Shown here one piece after another: positions 1 through 5,805 of a DNA stretch of 5,805 bases (positions within the stretch are counted from its first letter, which is position 1; each line of letters begins with the position of its first letter). This stretch comes from SIAJ01 sp036266155. Lineage in GTDB: Bacteria; Planctomycetota; Planctomycetia; Gemmatales; Gemmataceae. Position numbers and translations under genes: made by a program. Below the pieces are notes generated by a model that did not search any database, was not told the origin of the DNA, and was given only the letters and a program-made list of their open reading frames with translations. The stretch lies in assembly GCA_036266155.1 (NCBI GenBank), contig DATANR010000131.1:1-5805 (forward strand), in the 5' to 3' direction.

Positions 1-67
1 GTAGCTGGATTCGTGAGAATTCAGCGCTCGGGCACGCGGAGCACTGAATTCTCACGAATCCAGCTAC
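1..67. repeat. Long intergenic inverted repeat (hairpin 1)
   Basis: Bases 1-24 are the exact reverse complement of bases 44-67, a 24-bp perfect stem. After one C25/A43 mismatch the pairing continues as GCTC (26-29) with GAGC (39-42), giving 28 pairs out of 29 around a 9-base loop. Each arm contains a GAATTC hexamer and is richer in A/T than the surrounding DNA. The left arm begins at the first base of the window, so the repeat could extend further left; on the right the sequence past base 67 leaves the stem. There is no T-tract after it, so a classical intrinsic terminator is not supported. A dispersed palindromic repeat (REP-like or a tiny inverted-repeat element) is the best reading. I recall similar hairpins in planctomycete genomes but cannot verify that here. 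Confidence 0.9.
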
Positions 68-206
68 GCAGACGTTCCCGCTCCAGATTCATGTCTTGCT
101 AATGCGCGCAATTTGGGAAACTTTGGTCGACTCTGCGGGCCTAGACCGGGCTTGTAGCATTTGGCCAGGCGCGGGTATGGATGCCGCCGGTTACTGACCC
201 TCGGTT

Positions 207-211
207 AAGGA
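207..211 (+). promoter_or_regulatory. Probable ribosome binding site for the patatin gene
   Basis: AAGGA lies 11 bases upstream of the ATG at 223. It supports that start over the in-frame ATG codons at 181 (no purine-rich site before it) and 211 (directly abutting the AAGG). The spacing is slightly long, so this is suggestive only. Confidence 0.4.
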
Positions 212-222
212 TGACGTGGCTC

Positions 223-1479
223 ATGGCACGACTGCACGTGCGCACCATCGTTTGGCTGGCCGTCGTGGTGGCGCTCCCGGCCTGTTCGACGACGCCAGAC
301 CGGCAATGCAATTCGCTGAGCCGTGTGCCCGTTACGGACCTTGTCGATGCGCATGTCACGCGCGATACGGTCCCCGTCGTCGATGTCAGAGTCTGCGAGT
401 CGCTCGCGGCGCAAACGCAAGGCAGCGGACTGGTGACCGCGTCAGCGACGAGCGGCAAGAAGCCGTTCAACGTGCTCGTCCTGTCCGGCGGCGGCGCTTA
501 CGGGGCCTACTCCGCAGGCGTGCTCGCCGGATGGACGGAGACCGGCACGCGTCCCGACTTCGACGTCGTTACCGGCGTGAGCACCGGCGCCCTCGTGGCG
601 ACGATGGCGTTCCTCGGGCCGGAGAAGGATCCCTACCTGAAGCGCTTCTATACCAAGGTCACCGACAAGGACGTCTACGCCCGCAAGTCGGACCTCGCGG
701 CCCTGCTCTCCGATTCGTTCCGCGAATCGAAGCCGCTGGCCAAGCTCATCGAGACGATCGTCGACGAAAAAATGATCCGCGAAATTGCGGCCGAACATGC
801 CAAGGGTCGCCGGCTCTATGTGGGCACCACGCATCTCGACGCGCGGCGACTTGTGGTTTGGGACATGGGCGAGATCGCCAGTCGCGGAACGCCGACGGAC
901 TTGACGCTCTTCCGGCAAGTGCTGCTGGCATCGGCATCGATCCCCGGTTACTTCCCGCCAGTGCCCATGATGGTCGAAGTGGACGGCAAGCCGGTCGAGG
1001 AATTGCACGTCGACGGCGGCGTGACCGCATCGTTGTTCTTCCGAGCCCCGCAAGTGAAGGCTGACCTGGCAAAGAAGCTTGGCGACCGGCCGCTCGAAGG
1101 ATCGAACATCTTTATCATCGTGGCGGGAAAACTGTATGCGGATCCCGGTTGCGTGGAAAGGCGACTCATTCCGATCGCGGCCGATTCGATCTCGGCGCTC
1201 CTGTATTCGCAGTGCCGCGGCGACTTGTTCCAGCTTTATGCCCTGTCGCTGGCGACCGGCATGAATTATCGGATGACTGCGATCCCCGCCAATACGGACG
1301 TGCCCAGCGATGCCACGTCGTTCGATCCGAAGGTGATGGGGTGGCTCTTCGATGTCGGCCACAAGCAGGCCCTTTCCGAGCATCCCTGGCGGATGACCCC
1401 GCCGGGCACCGAGAACGGCGAAGAGATCCCAGTCCGTGGTGGGACCAAGTTGCAGAGTGTCGGGAAGGCAAGTCAGTAG
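223..1479 (+). CDS. Patatin-like phospholipase, predicted lipoprotein
   Basis: Predicted lipid acyl hydrolase of the patatin family, which cleaves ester-linked fatty acids from phospholipids with a Ser-Asp dyad. With the start at 223 (418 residues) the N-terminus is a lipoprotein signal: Arg3/Arg7, a hydrophobic stretch at about 8-18, then lipobox L-P-A-C with Cys21 as the lipidated residue. The protein is therefore probably membrane-anchored outside the cytoplasm. Patatin landmarks appear in order: the glycine-rich oxyanion loop SGGGAYGAY (88-96), the nucleophile elbow GVSTG with Ser120, and the DGG motif with catalytic Asp264. All key residues are present, so it should be active. Mature-region cysteines (in RQCNS, VRVCES, DPGCVE, YSQCRG) could form disulfides. 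In-frame ATGs at 181 and 211 would add 14 or 4 residues; 223 is preferred for signal-peptide shape and the AAGGA upstream. The substrate is unknown. The next gene starts 45 bases after the stop on the same strand. Confidence 0.9.
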   Translation: MARLHVRTIVWLAVVVALPACSTTPDRQCNSLSRVPVTDLVDAHVTRDTVPVVDVRVCESLAAQTQGSGLVTASATSGKKPFNVLVLSGGGAYGAYSAGVLAGWTETGTRPDFDVVTGVSTGALVATMAFLGPEKDPYLKRFYTKVTDKDVYARKSDLAALLSDSFRESKPLAKLIETIVDEKMIREIAAEHAKGRRLYVGTTHLDARRLVVWDMGEIASRGTPTDLTLFRQVLLASASIPGYFPPVPMMVEVDGKPVEELHVDGGVTASLFFRAPQVKADLAKKLGDRPLEGSNIFIIVAGKLYADPGCVERRLIPIAADSISALLYSQCRGDLFQLYALSLATGMNYRMTAIPANTDVPSDATSFDPKVMGWLFDVGHKQALSEHPWRMTPPGTENGEEIPVRGGTKLQSVGKASQ

Positions 1480-1524
1480 GAGTGATCACTCGACCGTCGC
1501 GATGTGGCCAATACCACAAACGGT

Positions 1525-2658
1525 ATGCGGCCCATCTACCTCGATTACAACTCGACGACGCCGATCGACCCGGCCGTGCTCAAAGCCATGTTGCCTTATC
1601 TGAACGAGGGCTACGGCAACCCCTCGTGCACGCACCTCTACGGCCGTGAGGCGCACACGGCCGTCGAACGAGCACGCGAGCAGGTCGCCGAATTCCTGGG
1701 GGCTCACGTCGACGAGATCGTCTTCACCGGCGGCGGCTCCGAGGCGAACAACCACGCGATCAAGGGCACGATCCTGCGGCGGGAGACCGACTGGGGCCGC
1801 GACGCGCATGTCATTATCAGCGCGGTCGAACATCCAGCGACGATGTTGCCGTGCGAATGGCTCCGCTCGCTTGGGTGTGCCGTCACCGTGCTACGGGTCG
1901 ATCGAACGGGCATGGTCGACCCCGATGACATCCGCAAGGCAATCACGCCAGCGACGCGGCTCGTCAGCATCATGCACTCCAACAACGAGGTCGGCACATG
2001 CAACCCGATCCGCGGGATTGCCGCGATTTGCCGTGAACGCGGCGTCTTGATTCACACCGACGTGGCGCAATCGCTCGGCAAGGTGGCCGTCAACGTCGAT
2101 GACCTCGGCATCGATCTGCTAACGGTCGCTGGCCATAAGCTCTATGCCCCCAAGGGCGTCGGGGCACTCTACATTCGCCGCGGTGTCACGCTCACGAATC
2201 TCATACACGGGGCGGGCCACGAGCTTGGCCGACGAGCCGGAACCGAGAACGTGCCATACCTAGTTGGCCTCGGGAAGGCAGCCGAACTGGCGGGCTATTC
2301 CTTGCCGGCCGCGACAGATCGATTGCGAACACTTTGCGATCGTTTGCATGGCCGACTTTCGCAGGTGCTGGGCGACCGCATCGTGTTGAACGGCCATCCC
2401 GAACATCGTTTGCCAAACACATTGAACCTGAACTTCGTCGGGCACATCGGCGAGGACTTTTTGACCGAAGTGCCCGACATCGCGGCGTCGACCGGATCGG
2501 CATGTCACGCGGGCCTTGTCACCGTGTCGCCGGTGTTGAAGGCGATGGGCGTGCCCGAGAAGCTGGCCCGCGGCGCCGTGCGGCTCACGGTCGGAAGATT
2601 TACTACCGAGGATGAAGTCGATCGCGCTTCGGAATTACTGGTCGCGGCGGCACGATAG
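1525..2658 (+). CDS. Cysteine desulfurase (IscS/NifS family, PLP-dependent)
   Basis: Cytoplasmic class V aminotransferase-fold enzyme that removes sulfur from L-cysteine, giving alanine and an enzyme persulfide used for Fe-S clusters or thiolated cofactors. Landmarks: N-terminal IYLDYNSTTP, TGGGSEANN, EHPAT with His103, SNNEVGT with Asn154, TDVAQ with Asp179 and Gln182, AGHKLYAPKG with PLP-binding Lys205, RRAGTENV, and the active-site loop TGSACHAG with Cys327. Counted from the ATG at 1525, these fall one residue short of E. coli IscS His104, Lys206 and Cys328, which strongly supports that start. A GTG at 1504 would add seven residues. Length is 377 residues against about 404 for IscS, so the C-terminal tail IscS uses to meet its scaffold is missing. 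Ala202 stands where IscS has phosphate-contacting Ser203. No scaffold, ferredoxin or regulator gene (iscU, fdx, iscR) is adjacent, so I leave the symbol empty. It could serve Fe-S assembly or tRNA thiolation. Confidence 0.94.
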   Translation: MRPIYLDYNSTTPIDPAVLKAMLPYLNEGYGNPSCTHLYGREAHTAVERAREQVAEFLGAHVDEIVFTGGGSEANNHAIKGTILRRETDWGRDAHVIISAVEHPATMLPCEWLRSLGCAVTVLRVDRTGMVDPDDIRKAITPATRLVSIMHSNNEVGTCNPIRGIAAICRERGVLIHTDVAQSLGKVAVNVDDLGIDLLTVAGHKLYAPKGVGALYIRRGVTLTNLIHGAGHELGRRAGTENVPYLVGLGKAAELAGYSLPAATDRLRTLCDRLHGRLSQVLGDRIVLNGHPEHRLPNTLNLNFVGHIGEDFLTEVPDIAASTGSACHAGLVTVSPVLKAMGVPEKLARGAVRLTVGRFTTEDEVDRASELLVAAAR

Positions 2659-2662
2659 CCAA

Positions 2663-2687
2663 GAACCTTACAAAATCCGACAATCTC
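2663..2687 (+). promoter_or_regulatory. Possible ECF-type promoter upstream of the sigma factor gene
   Basis: GAACC (2663-2667) followed after 16 bases by TCTC (2684-2687) resembles the general AAC-containing -35 and TC-containing -10 layout recognised by many ECF sigma factors. It lies in a locally A/T-richer stretch just after the desulfurase stop. ECF genes are often autoregulated, so the position makes sense. The match is short and could be chance. Confidence 0.25.
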
Positions 2688-2750
2688 TTGAGGCCGCCCG
2701 ACGAAGTACGGGGTGTGAAACTCCGCGACCACCCGCGGGGTAGTTCCACC

Positions 2751-2756
2751 AGAAGG
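2751..2756 (+). promoter_or_regulatory. Ribosome binding site of the ECF sigma factor gene
   Basis: AGAAGG lies seven bases before the GTG at 2764, good Shine-Dalgarno sequence and spacing. It decides in favour of this GTG over the downstream in-frame ATG at 2821, which would cut into sigma region 2. A small hairpin (2721-2727 with 2734-2740, one G-U pair) sits just upstream and leaves the site itself unpaired. Confidence 0.6.
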
Positions 2757-2763
2757 GGCCGAC

Positions 2764-3336
2764 GTGACCGCCGACGACGCCGCCTTGGTTCGCCGTTGCC
2801 TGAAGGGGCACGCCGACGCCATGCGGGAACTGATCGAGCGGTTTCAGCCCGAGGTCTTTGGCCTCTGCATGCGGTTGCTGACCCAACGCCAAGACGCGGA
2901 GGACGTGGCCCAGGAGACGTTCCTGCGGGTGTTCCGGTCCCTCAAAAGATGGGATTCGAACCGTCCTTTGCGGCCCTGGATCCTCGGGATCGCGGTGAAC
3001 CGGTGTCGCACCTGGATGGGTCGGCGCACCAAACGGCCGGAGTTGGCGGATTACTTGCATGAAGCGCCCGCCCGCGACGACACGGACGATTCGGTCGAGT
3101 TGGTCGCGGAGATTCGACAGGCATTAACCGGTATGCGGCCGGATTATCAGAGCGTGTTTGTCCTGTTTCACGAACAGGGATGTTCCTACGAGGAAATTGC
3201 CGAGGTTCACGGCCGCCCGGTGGGCACGATCAAGACGTGGCTGCACCGGACCCGAATGGAAGTCTTGACGCATTTACGCCGGCGCGGCATGGTGCCCGCC
3301 ACGGAGCCAACGGAACCCCCGACCGCCTTGCGATGA
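2764..3336 (+). CDS. ECF-type RNA polymerase sigma factor (sigma-70 family)
   Basis: Alternative sigma factor of 190 residues, the usual size for the extracytoplasmic-function group, having only regions 2 and 4. Region 2 includes DAEDVAQETF (44-53), the core-polymerase-binding and -10 recognition helices, followed by RPWILGIAVNRCRTW (from residue 70), the typical region 2.4 ending. An acidic linker (DDTDDS) separates it from region 4 (about 121-170), where YEEIAEVHGRPVGTIKTWLHR is the helix-turn-helix that reads the -35 element. Start is GTG with a good ribosome binding site. The stop codon overlaps the start of the next gene, a zinc-motif anti-sigma factor, which is the expected partner and probable inhibitor. 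The set of target promoters is unknown; autoregulation is plausible. The exact ECF group cannot be assigned by eye. Confidence 0.95.
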   Translation: MTADDAALVRRCLKGHADAMRELIERFQPEVFGLCMRLLTQRQDAEDVAQETFLRVFRSLKRWDSNRPLRPWILGIAVNRCRTWMGRRTKRPELADYLHEAPARDDTDDSVELVAEIRQALTGMRPDYQSVFVLFHEQGCSYEEIAEVHGRPVGTIKTWLHRTRMEVLTHLRRRGMVPATEPTEPPTALR

Positions 3337-4010
3337 ATGATTTCGATCCGATCGCCGAGACCGATGTGACCCGCCCGAACTGCGTGGCAGGCGAGGCCGC
3401 ACTTCAGCGTCTGCTTGACGGTGACGCGACATGGGACACGCCCGAAGCGCTGGCTCATCGGCTCACGTGCGTCGATTGCCGCGAAGAATTGATCCTCGCC
3501 CGCTCATTAAATATGGTGCCCGCTCCGATCGTAGTTCCCGCTGGGTTGACGGATACGGTGTTGCATGCGGCAATGTCGAGCCAGCGCCGTCGCCGGCTGA
3601 TGCGCTATGCCGGCGTCGGTATGGGGCTGGCAGCTTCGGCGCTCGTCGCCGTGGTCCTGTTGGAACCGCCGCCGCAGACGATTCGGGAAACGCACGCGGT
3701 CGCGCTCGTGCCGCCGAAGAACGACACGGTCGCGACGAAACCTCTCGGCGCGTCCGTGAACGAAGCCCGGGACGCCATCGTGTCATTGACGAAGCGGACC
3801 GCGACCGAGACACGCGACACGTCGACGGGCCTGATTCCGAATCCGAAGTTGAAAGACATGCCCGATCCGGGTGAAGGGCTCGAACCGCTCGCCGACGCGC
3901 GCAGCGGAGCGGCCCGGAGTGTCGAGCCGATCAAGTCGTCGGCGCGGCGTGCCATGAACCTCTTTTTGCGGGCCGCCGAGCCGCCGAACCGGCCAGCGAC
4001 CGTTCGATAA
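3333..4010 (+). CDS. Membrane-anchored zinc-type anti-sigma factor
   Basis: Predicted 225-residue inhibitor of the sigma factor encoded just upstream. The cytoplasmic N-terminal part carries the H-x3-C-x2-C signature of zinc-associated anti-sigma domains: His42, Cys46, Cys49 in HRLTCVDC. A basic stretch (SSQRRRRLMR) precedes a single hydrophobic segment at about 93-110 (AGVGMGLAASALVAVVLL), and the positive-inside rule places the N-terminus in the cytoplasm. The remaining roughly 115 residues would be outside the inner membrane; they are rich in Pro, Ala, Thr and charged residues and show no fold I recognise. The start is the ATG of an ATGA overlap with the sigma stop, indicating translational coupling; no separate ribosome binding site is seen. 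The same frame is open upstream to 3180, but that part lies inside the sigma gene. No sequence evidence for a protease-cleavage site was found. Confidence 0.85.
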   Translation: MNDFDPIAETDVTRPNCVAGEAALQRLLDGDATWDTPEALAHRLTCVDCREELILARSLNMVPAPIVVPAGLTDTVLHAAMSSQRRRRLMRYAGVGMGLAASALVAVVLLEPPPQTIRETHAVALVPPKNDTVATKPLGASVNEARDAIVSLTKRTATETRDTSTGLIPNPKLKDMPDPGEGLEPLADARSGAARSVEPIKSSARRAMNLFLRAAEPPNRPATVR

Positions 4011-4016
4011 CTACAC

Positions 4017-5708
4017 ATGCCTCTCCGCCATTTTTTCGCCGCGCTCACGATCCTGGTCCTGCCGCCGGCCGCGTTCGCCGGGCCACGCGACGATTTGCTG
4101 CGGCTGGTGCCGAACGATTACACGTTCTGCGTGGTCGTGCAGAACCTGCGTGAGCACTTGAAGAGCGACGGCAACAGCGTCTTTCTCAAGGGCATTACCG
4201 ATCATCCGCTATTCAAGGGCCTGCAACATGCGCCGGAAGCGCAGAAGATCCAGCAGGTCTTTGAGACGTTGATGAAGGAGTTGATGGTCACGCCGGAACA
4301 GGTCCGCGACGACCTGATCGGCGACGCGCTCGTCTTCGCCTATCGCAAGGGACCGCCGGGTCAGGAAGGCAAAGAGGACGGCCTCATCCTCCTGAACGCC
4401 CGCGACGACAAGCTGCTTGCCCGGCTCATCGACCGCATCAACGAGTTGCAGACGAAGGCCGGCGAATTGAAAGCCGTCGAAACGGTCGGCAGCGGACCAG
4501 GGGCCTATTCACGGCGTGTCAAAGCTGTTGAGATGGAGCCCGCAGATTTCTATGCCCTTCGCGGCCATCGGCTCGCGTTCTCGGGCCACGAGGTGTTGCT
4601 CAAGTCGGTGTTGCCGACGCTCGCTGCCGAGGGAACGGCTGAGCCGCCGATCGCGCAACGGATGAAGCGGCTCGGCATCAACGATTCACCTGTCTCGGTG
4701 CTCATCAATCCACGGAGCTTCGATGCCGAGGTGGCCGGCAGCGCGCAATCGGGCAAAGGCTCCGAGCAGGCGTTCTTGAAGCAGTTCGCGTCCTACTGGA
4801 AGGCCGTCGACGGGCTCGCGCTCTTCTTGAACGTTCGGCCGTCCATCGAGATCGGCGTGACCGCGAATGTGCGCAAGGCCGAGTTGCCGAAGGCCGCCGC
4901 TCAGTTTTTCACTGAAGCCGGCAAGTGCAGCGCTATATGGGACCGCATCCCGGACGATGCGTTGTTCGCCGTCGCGGGCCGCATCCACGCCGAGTCGTTT
5001 GCGGCCATGCTCGGCACCTTCCTGACGGACCCGGATCGCAAAAAGGTGCTCGACACCGTCGCCGACGCGACGCGACCATTCCTCGAAACCGAAGATTTCG
5101 GCCCGCTGCTCCGCGGCATCGGTCCTGACTTCGGCTTCTGGGTCACCGCTCCCGATCCGTCGACCAAATCATGGTGCCCGCAAGCGACGCTCGCGGTGAA
5201 GATCGGCGACAGTCCTGACGGTCAACAAGCGGAGCAAGCAGCCCTCAAGGGGCTCGACTTCCTCGCGCGTTTCGCGTGCCTGCAACACAAAGGGCTGCGC
5301 GTTCGCTCCGAGAAACAGGGGCCAATCGAAGTTCGCTGCCTCACGCACCCGACCGCCTTCCCACCGGCCTTCCGGCCTGCCTTCGCGTCGAAGGGGGGCT
5401 ACATTGTCGTGGCGGAGTCGCCGGGGACGCTGAATCGCTTCGAGCCTCCAACAGCGCAAGCGACCGACGCGGCTGAGACGCCGATCCTCCGCGTGTCGGC
5501 CACCGCGTGGCGGAAGTATCTGAAGGAACATCAGAAGCCGCTGGTCGAGTATCTATCCAATCTCAAGGGCGCCGACCCCAAAGAACTGGCCGGCCAGATC
5601 GACACGTTGCTGCCGATTCTCGAAGGGCTCGATCGATTCGAGATCGTGCAACGTTCCGGGCCGGAACGCGTGATGCTCGTCATGCGCTTTGCTGAAGTTA
5701 AGAAGTGA
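4017..5708 (+). CDS. Secreted protein of unknown function with an internal duplication
   Basis: A 563-residue protein with a clear Sec signal peptide: Arg4/His5, hydrophobic core about 6-15, and probable cleavage after AFA (residue 21). No other membrane segment is obvious, so the mature protein is probably periplasmic or exported. It is not an enzyme I recognise. The two halves share four short motifs in the same order: VPNDYTFCV (31-39) with IPDDALFAV (311-319); IGDALVFAY (101-109) with IGPDFGFWV (368-376); LILLNARD (123-130) with TLAVKIGD (391-398); FYALRGHRLAFSG (178-190) with FASKGGYIVVAES (456-468). This suggests two copies of one domain, reminiscent from memory of DUF3352-type exported proteins; that family name is tentative. 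It begins six bases after the anti-sigma stop, so it is likely co-transcribed. A role as effector or sensing partner of the sigma/anti-sigma pair is inference. No ribosome binding site is evident before the ATG. Confidence 0.8.
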   Translation: MPLRHFFAALTILVLPPAAFAGPRDDLLRLVPNDYTFCVVVQNLREHLKSDGNSVFLKGITDHPLFKGLQHAPEAQKIQQVFETLMKELMVTPEQVRDDLIGDALVFAYRKGPPGQEGKEDGLILLNARDDKLLARLIDRINELQTKAGELKAVETVGSGPGAYSRRVKAVEMEPADFYALRGHRLAFSGHEVLLKSVLPTLAAEGTAEPPIAQRMKRLGINDSPVSVLINPRSFDAEVAGSAQSGKGSEQAFLKQFASYWKAVDGLALFLNVRPSIEIGVTANVRKAELPKAAAQFFTEAGKCSAIWDRIPDDALFAVAGRIHAESFAAMLGTFLTDPDRKKVLDTVADATRPFLETEDFGPLLRGIGPDFGFWVTAPDPSTKSWCPQATLAVKIGDSPDGQQAEQAALKGLDFLARFACLQHKGLRVRSEKQGPIEVRCLTHPTAFPPAFRPAFASKGGYIVVAESPGTLNRFEPPTAQATDAAETPILRVSATAWRKYLKEHQKPLVEYLSNLKGADPKELAGQIDTLLPILEGLDRFEIVQRSGPERVMLVMRFAEVKK

Positions 5709-5713
5709 CACAC

Positions 5714-5757
5714 CGCCGCTTGCGGCGTAGCGTGAGCGCGCTACACCGCAAGCGGCG
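5714..5757. terminator. Hairpin 2 between convergent genes (terminator or dispersed repeat)
   Basis: Arms 5714-5732 and 5739-5757 pair over 19 positions with one C5726/A5745 mismatch, around a 6-base loop (TGAGCG). It starts five bases after the stop of the secreted-protein gene and ends three bases before the stop of the probable convergent gene, the position of a shared terminator. Neither strand has a T-tract next to the stem, so intrinsic termination is not assured. The stem is GC-rich and differs in sequence from the hairpin at 1-67. On the minus strand the mismatch becomes a G-U pair, so an RNA read leftward folds without a bulge. It may also be a dispersed palindromic repeat. Confidence 0.75.
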
Positions 5758-5760
5758 AAC

Positions 5761-5805
5761 TCATTGATGCAACCACGTGCTGTTCACTTTGCCGTCAAGC
5801 GTGTT
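5761..5805 (-). CDS. C-terminal end of a probable convergent gene (partial)
   Basis: Read leftward from the window edge, one minus-strand frame gives NTLDGKVNSTWLHQ and then TGA (complement of 5761-5763); the other two minus frames hit stops within the same 45 bases. The residue mix is protein-like and the stop lies beside the hairpin, which fits two genes ending towards each other. Only 14 codons are visible, so no product can be named, and an open frame this short could be chance. Confidence 0.35.
   Translation of the reverse strand, partial: NTLDGKVNSTWLHQ

Noticed and set aside
68..222. Sigma-70 type promoter before the patatin gene
   Set aside because: Possible boxes (for example TTGCTA at 96 or TAGCAT at 155) do not combine with an acceptable spacer and partner, so no promoter is called.
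442..1383. A 313-residue open frame on the minus strand opposite the patatin gene
   Set aside because: The plus strand has an unmistakable patatin with all catalytic motifs. The antisense frame has no recognisable motif and is a by-product of high-GC codon use.
2951..2963. A stretch resembling the T-arm of a tRNA on the minus strand (complement reads GGTTCGAATCCC)
   Set aside because: It lies inside the well-supported sigma factor gene (residues DSNR), and no acceptor stem, anticodon arm or D-arm can be built around it.
3180..3332. In-frame upstream extension of the anti-sigma gene
   Set aside because: It overlaps sigma region 4 fully and encodes no recognisable domain. The ATGA junction at 3333 gives the expected anti-sigma N-terminus.
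1..5757. The two hairpins as copies of one repeat or as a CRISPR-like array
   Set aside because: Their arm sequences are unrelated, each occurs once, and there are no regularly spaced direct repeats.

Overview
The window is GC-rich, densely coding bacterial DNA. Five complete genes lie on the plus strand, and the last codons of a probable sixth gene lie on the minus strand at the right edge. An ECF sigma factor paired with a zinc-type anti-sigma factor and a secreted protein of unknown function, the high GC and the long intergenic hairpins suggest a planctomycete (Planctomycetota). This assignment is inference from gene style and remembered repeat families. There is no rRNA or other marker gene to confirm it.

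Layout. Bases 1-67 form a long inverted repeat (a 24-bp perfect stem, extendable). About 155 bases without a clear gene follow. A patatin-like phospholipase with a lipoprotein signal comes next (about 223-1479). A PLP-dependent cysteine desulfurase of the IscS/NifS type follows closely (about 1525-2658). A 105-base gap then holds a possible promoter and a good ribosome binding site. After it comes a compact three-gene unit: an ECF sigma factor (2764-3336), a zinc-motif anti-sigma factor overlapping it by ATGA (3333-4010), and a secreted 563-residue protein six bases further on (4017-5708). Five bases after that stop lies a second, unrelated hairpin with 19-bp arms (5714-5757). The right edge carries what looks like the C-terminal end of a convergent gene.

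How the genes work together. The sigma/anti-sigma/secreted-protein unit is the clearest functional module. The anti-sigma factor should hold the sigma factor at the inner membrane until a signal on the far side releases it. The secreted protein is translated from the same unit and may be an effector or part of the sensing arm. It appears to be built from two copies of one domain. The phospholipase and the cysteine desulfurase are both housekeeping-like and have no obvious shared pathway. Their closeness probably reflects co-transcription rather than joint function. I see no CRISPR array, insertion sequence, tRNA or rRNA. No part of the window forces the conclusion that a wholly new system is present. 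The most unusual items are the two hairpins and the duplicated secreted protein.
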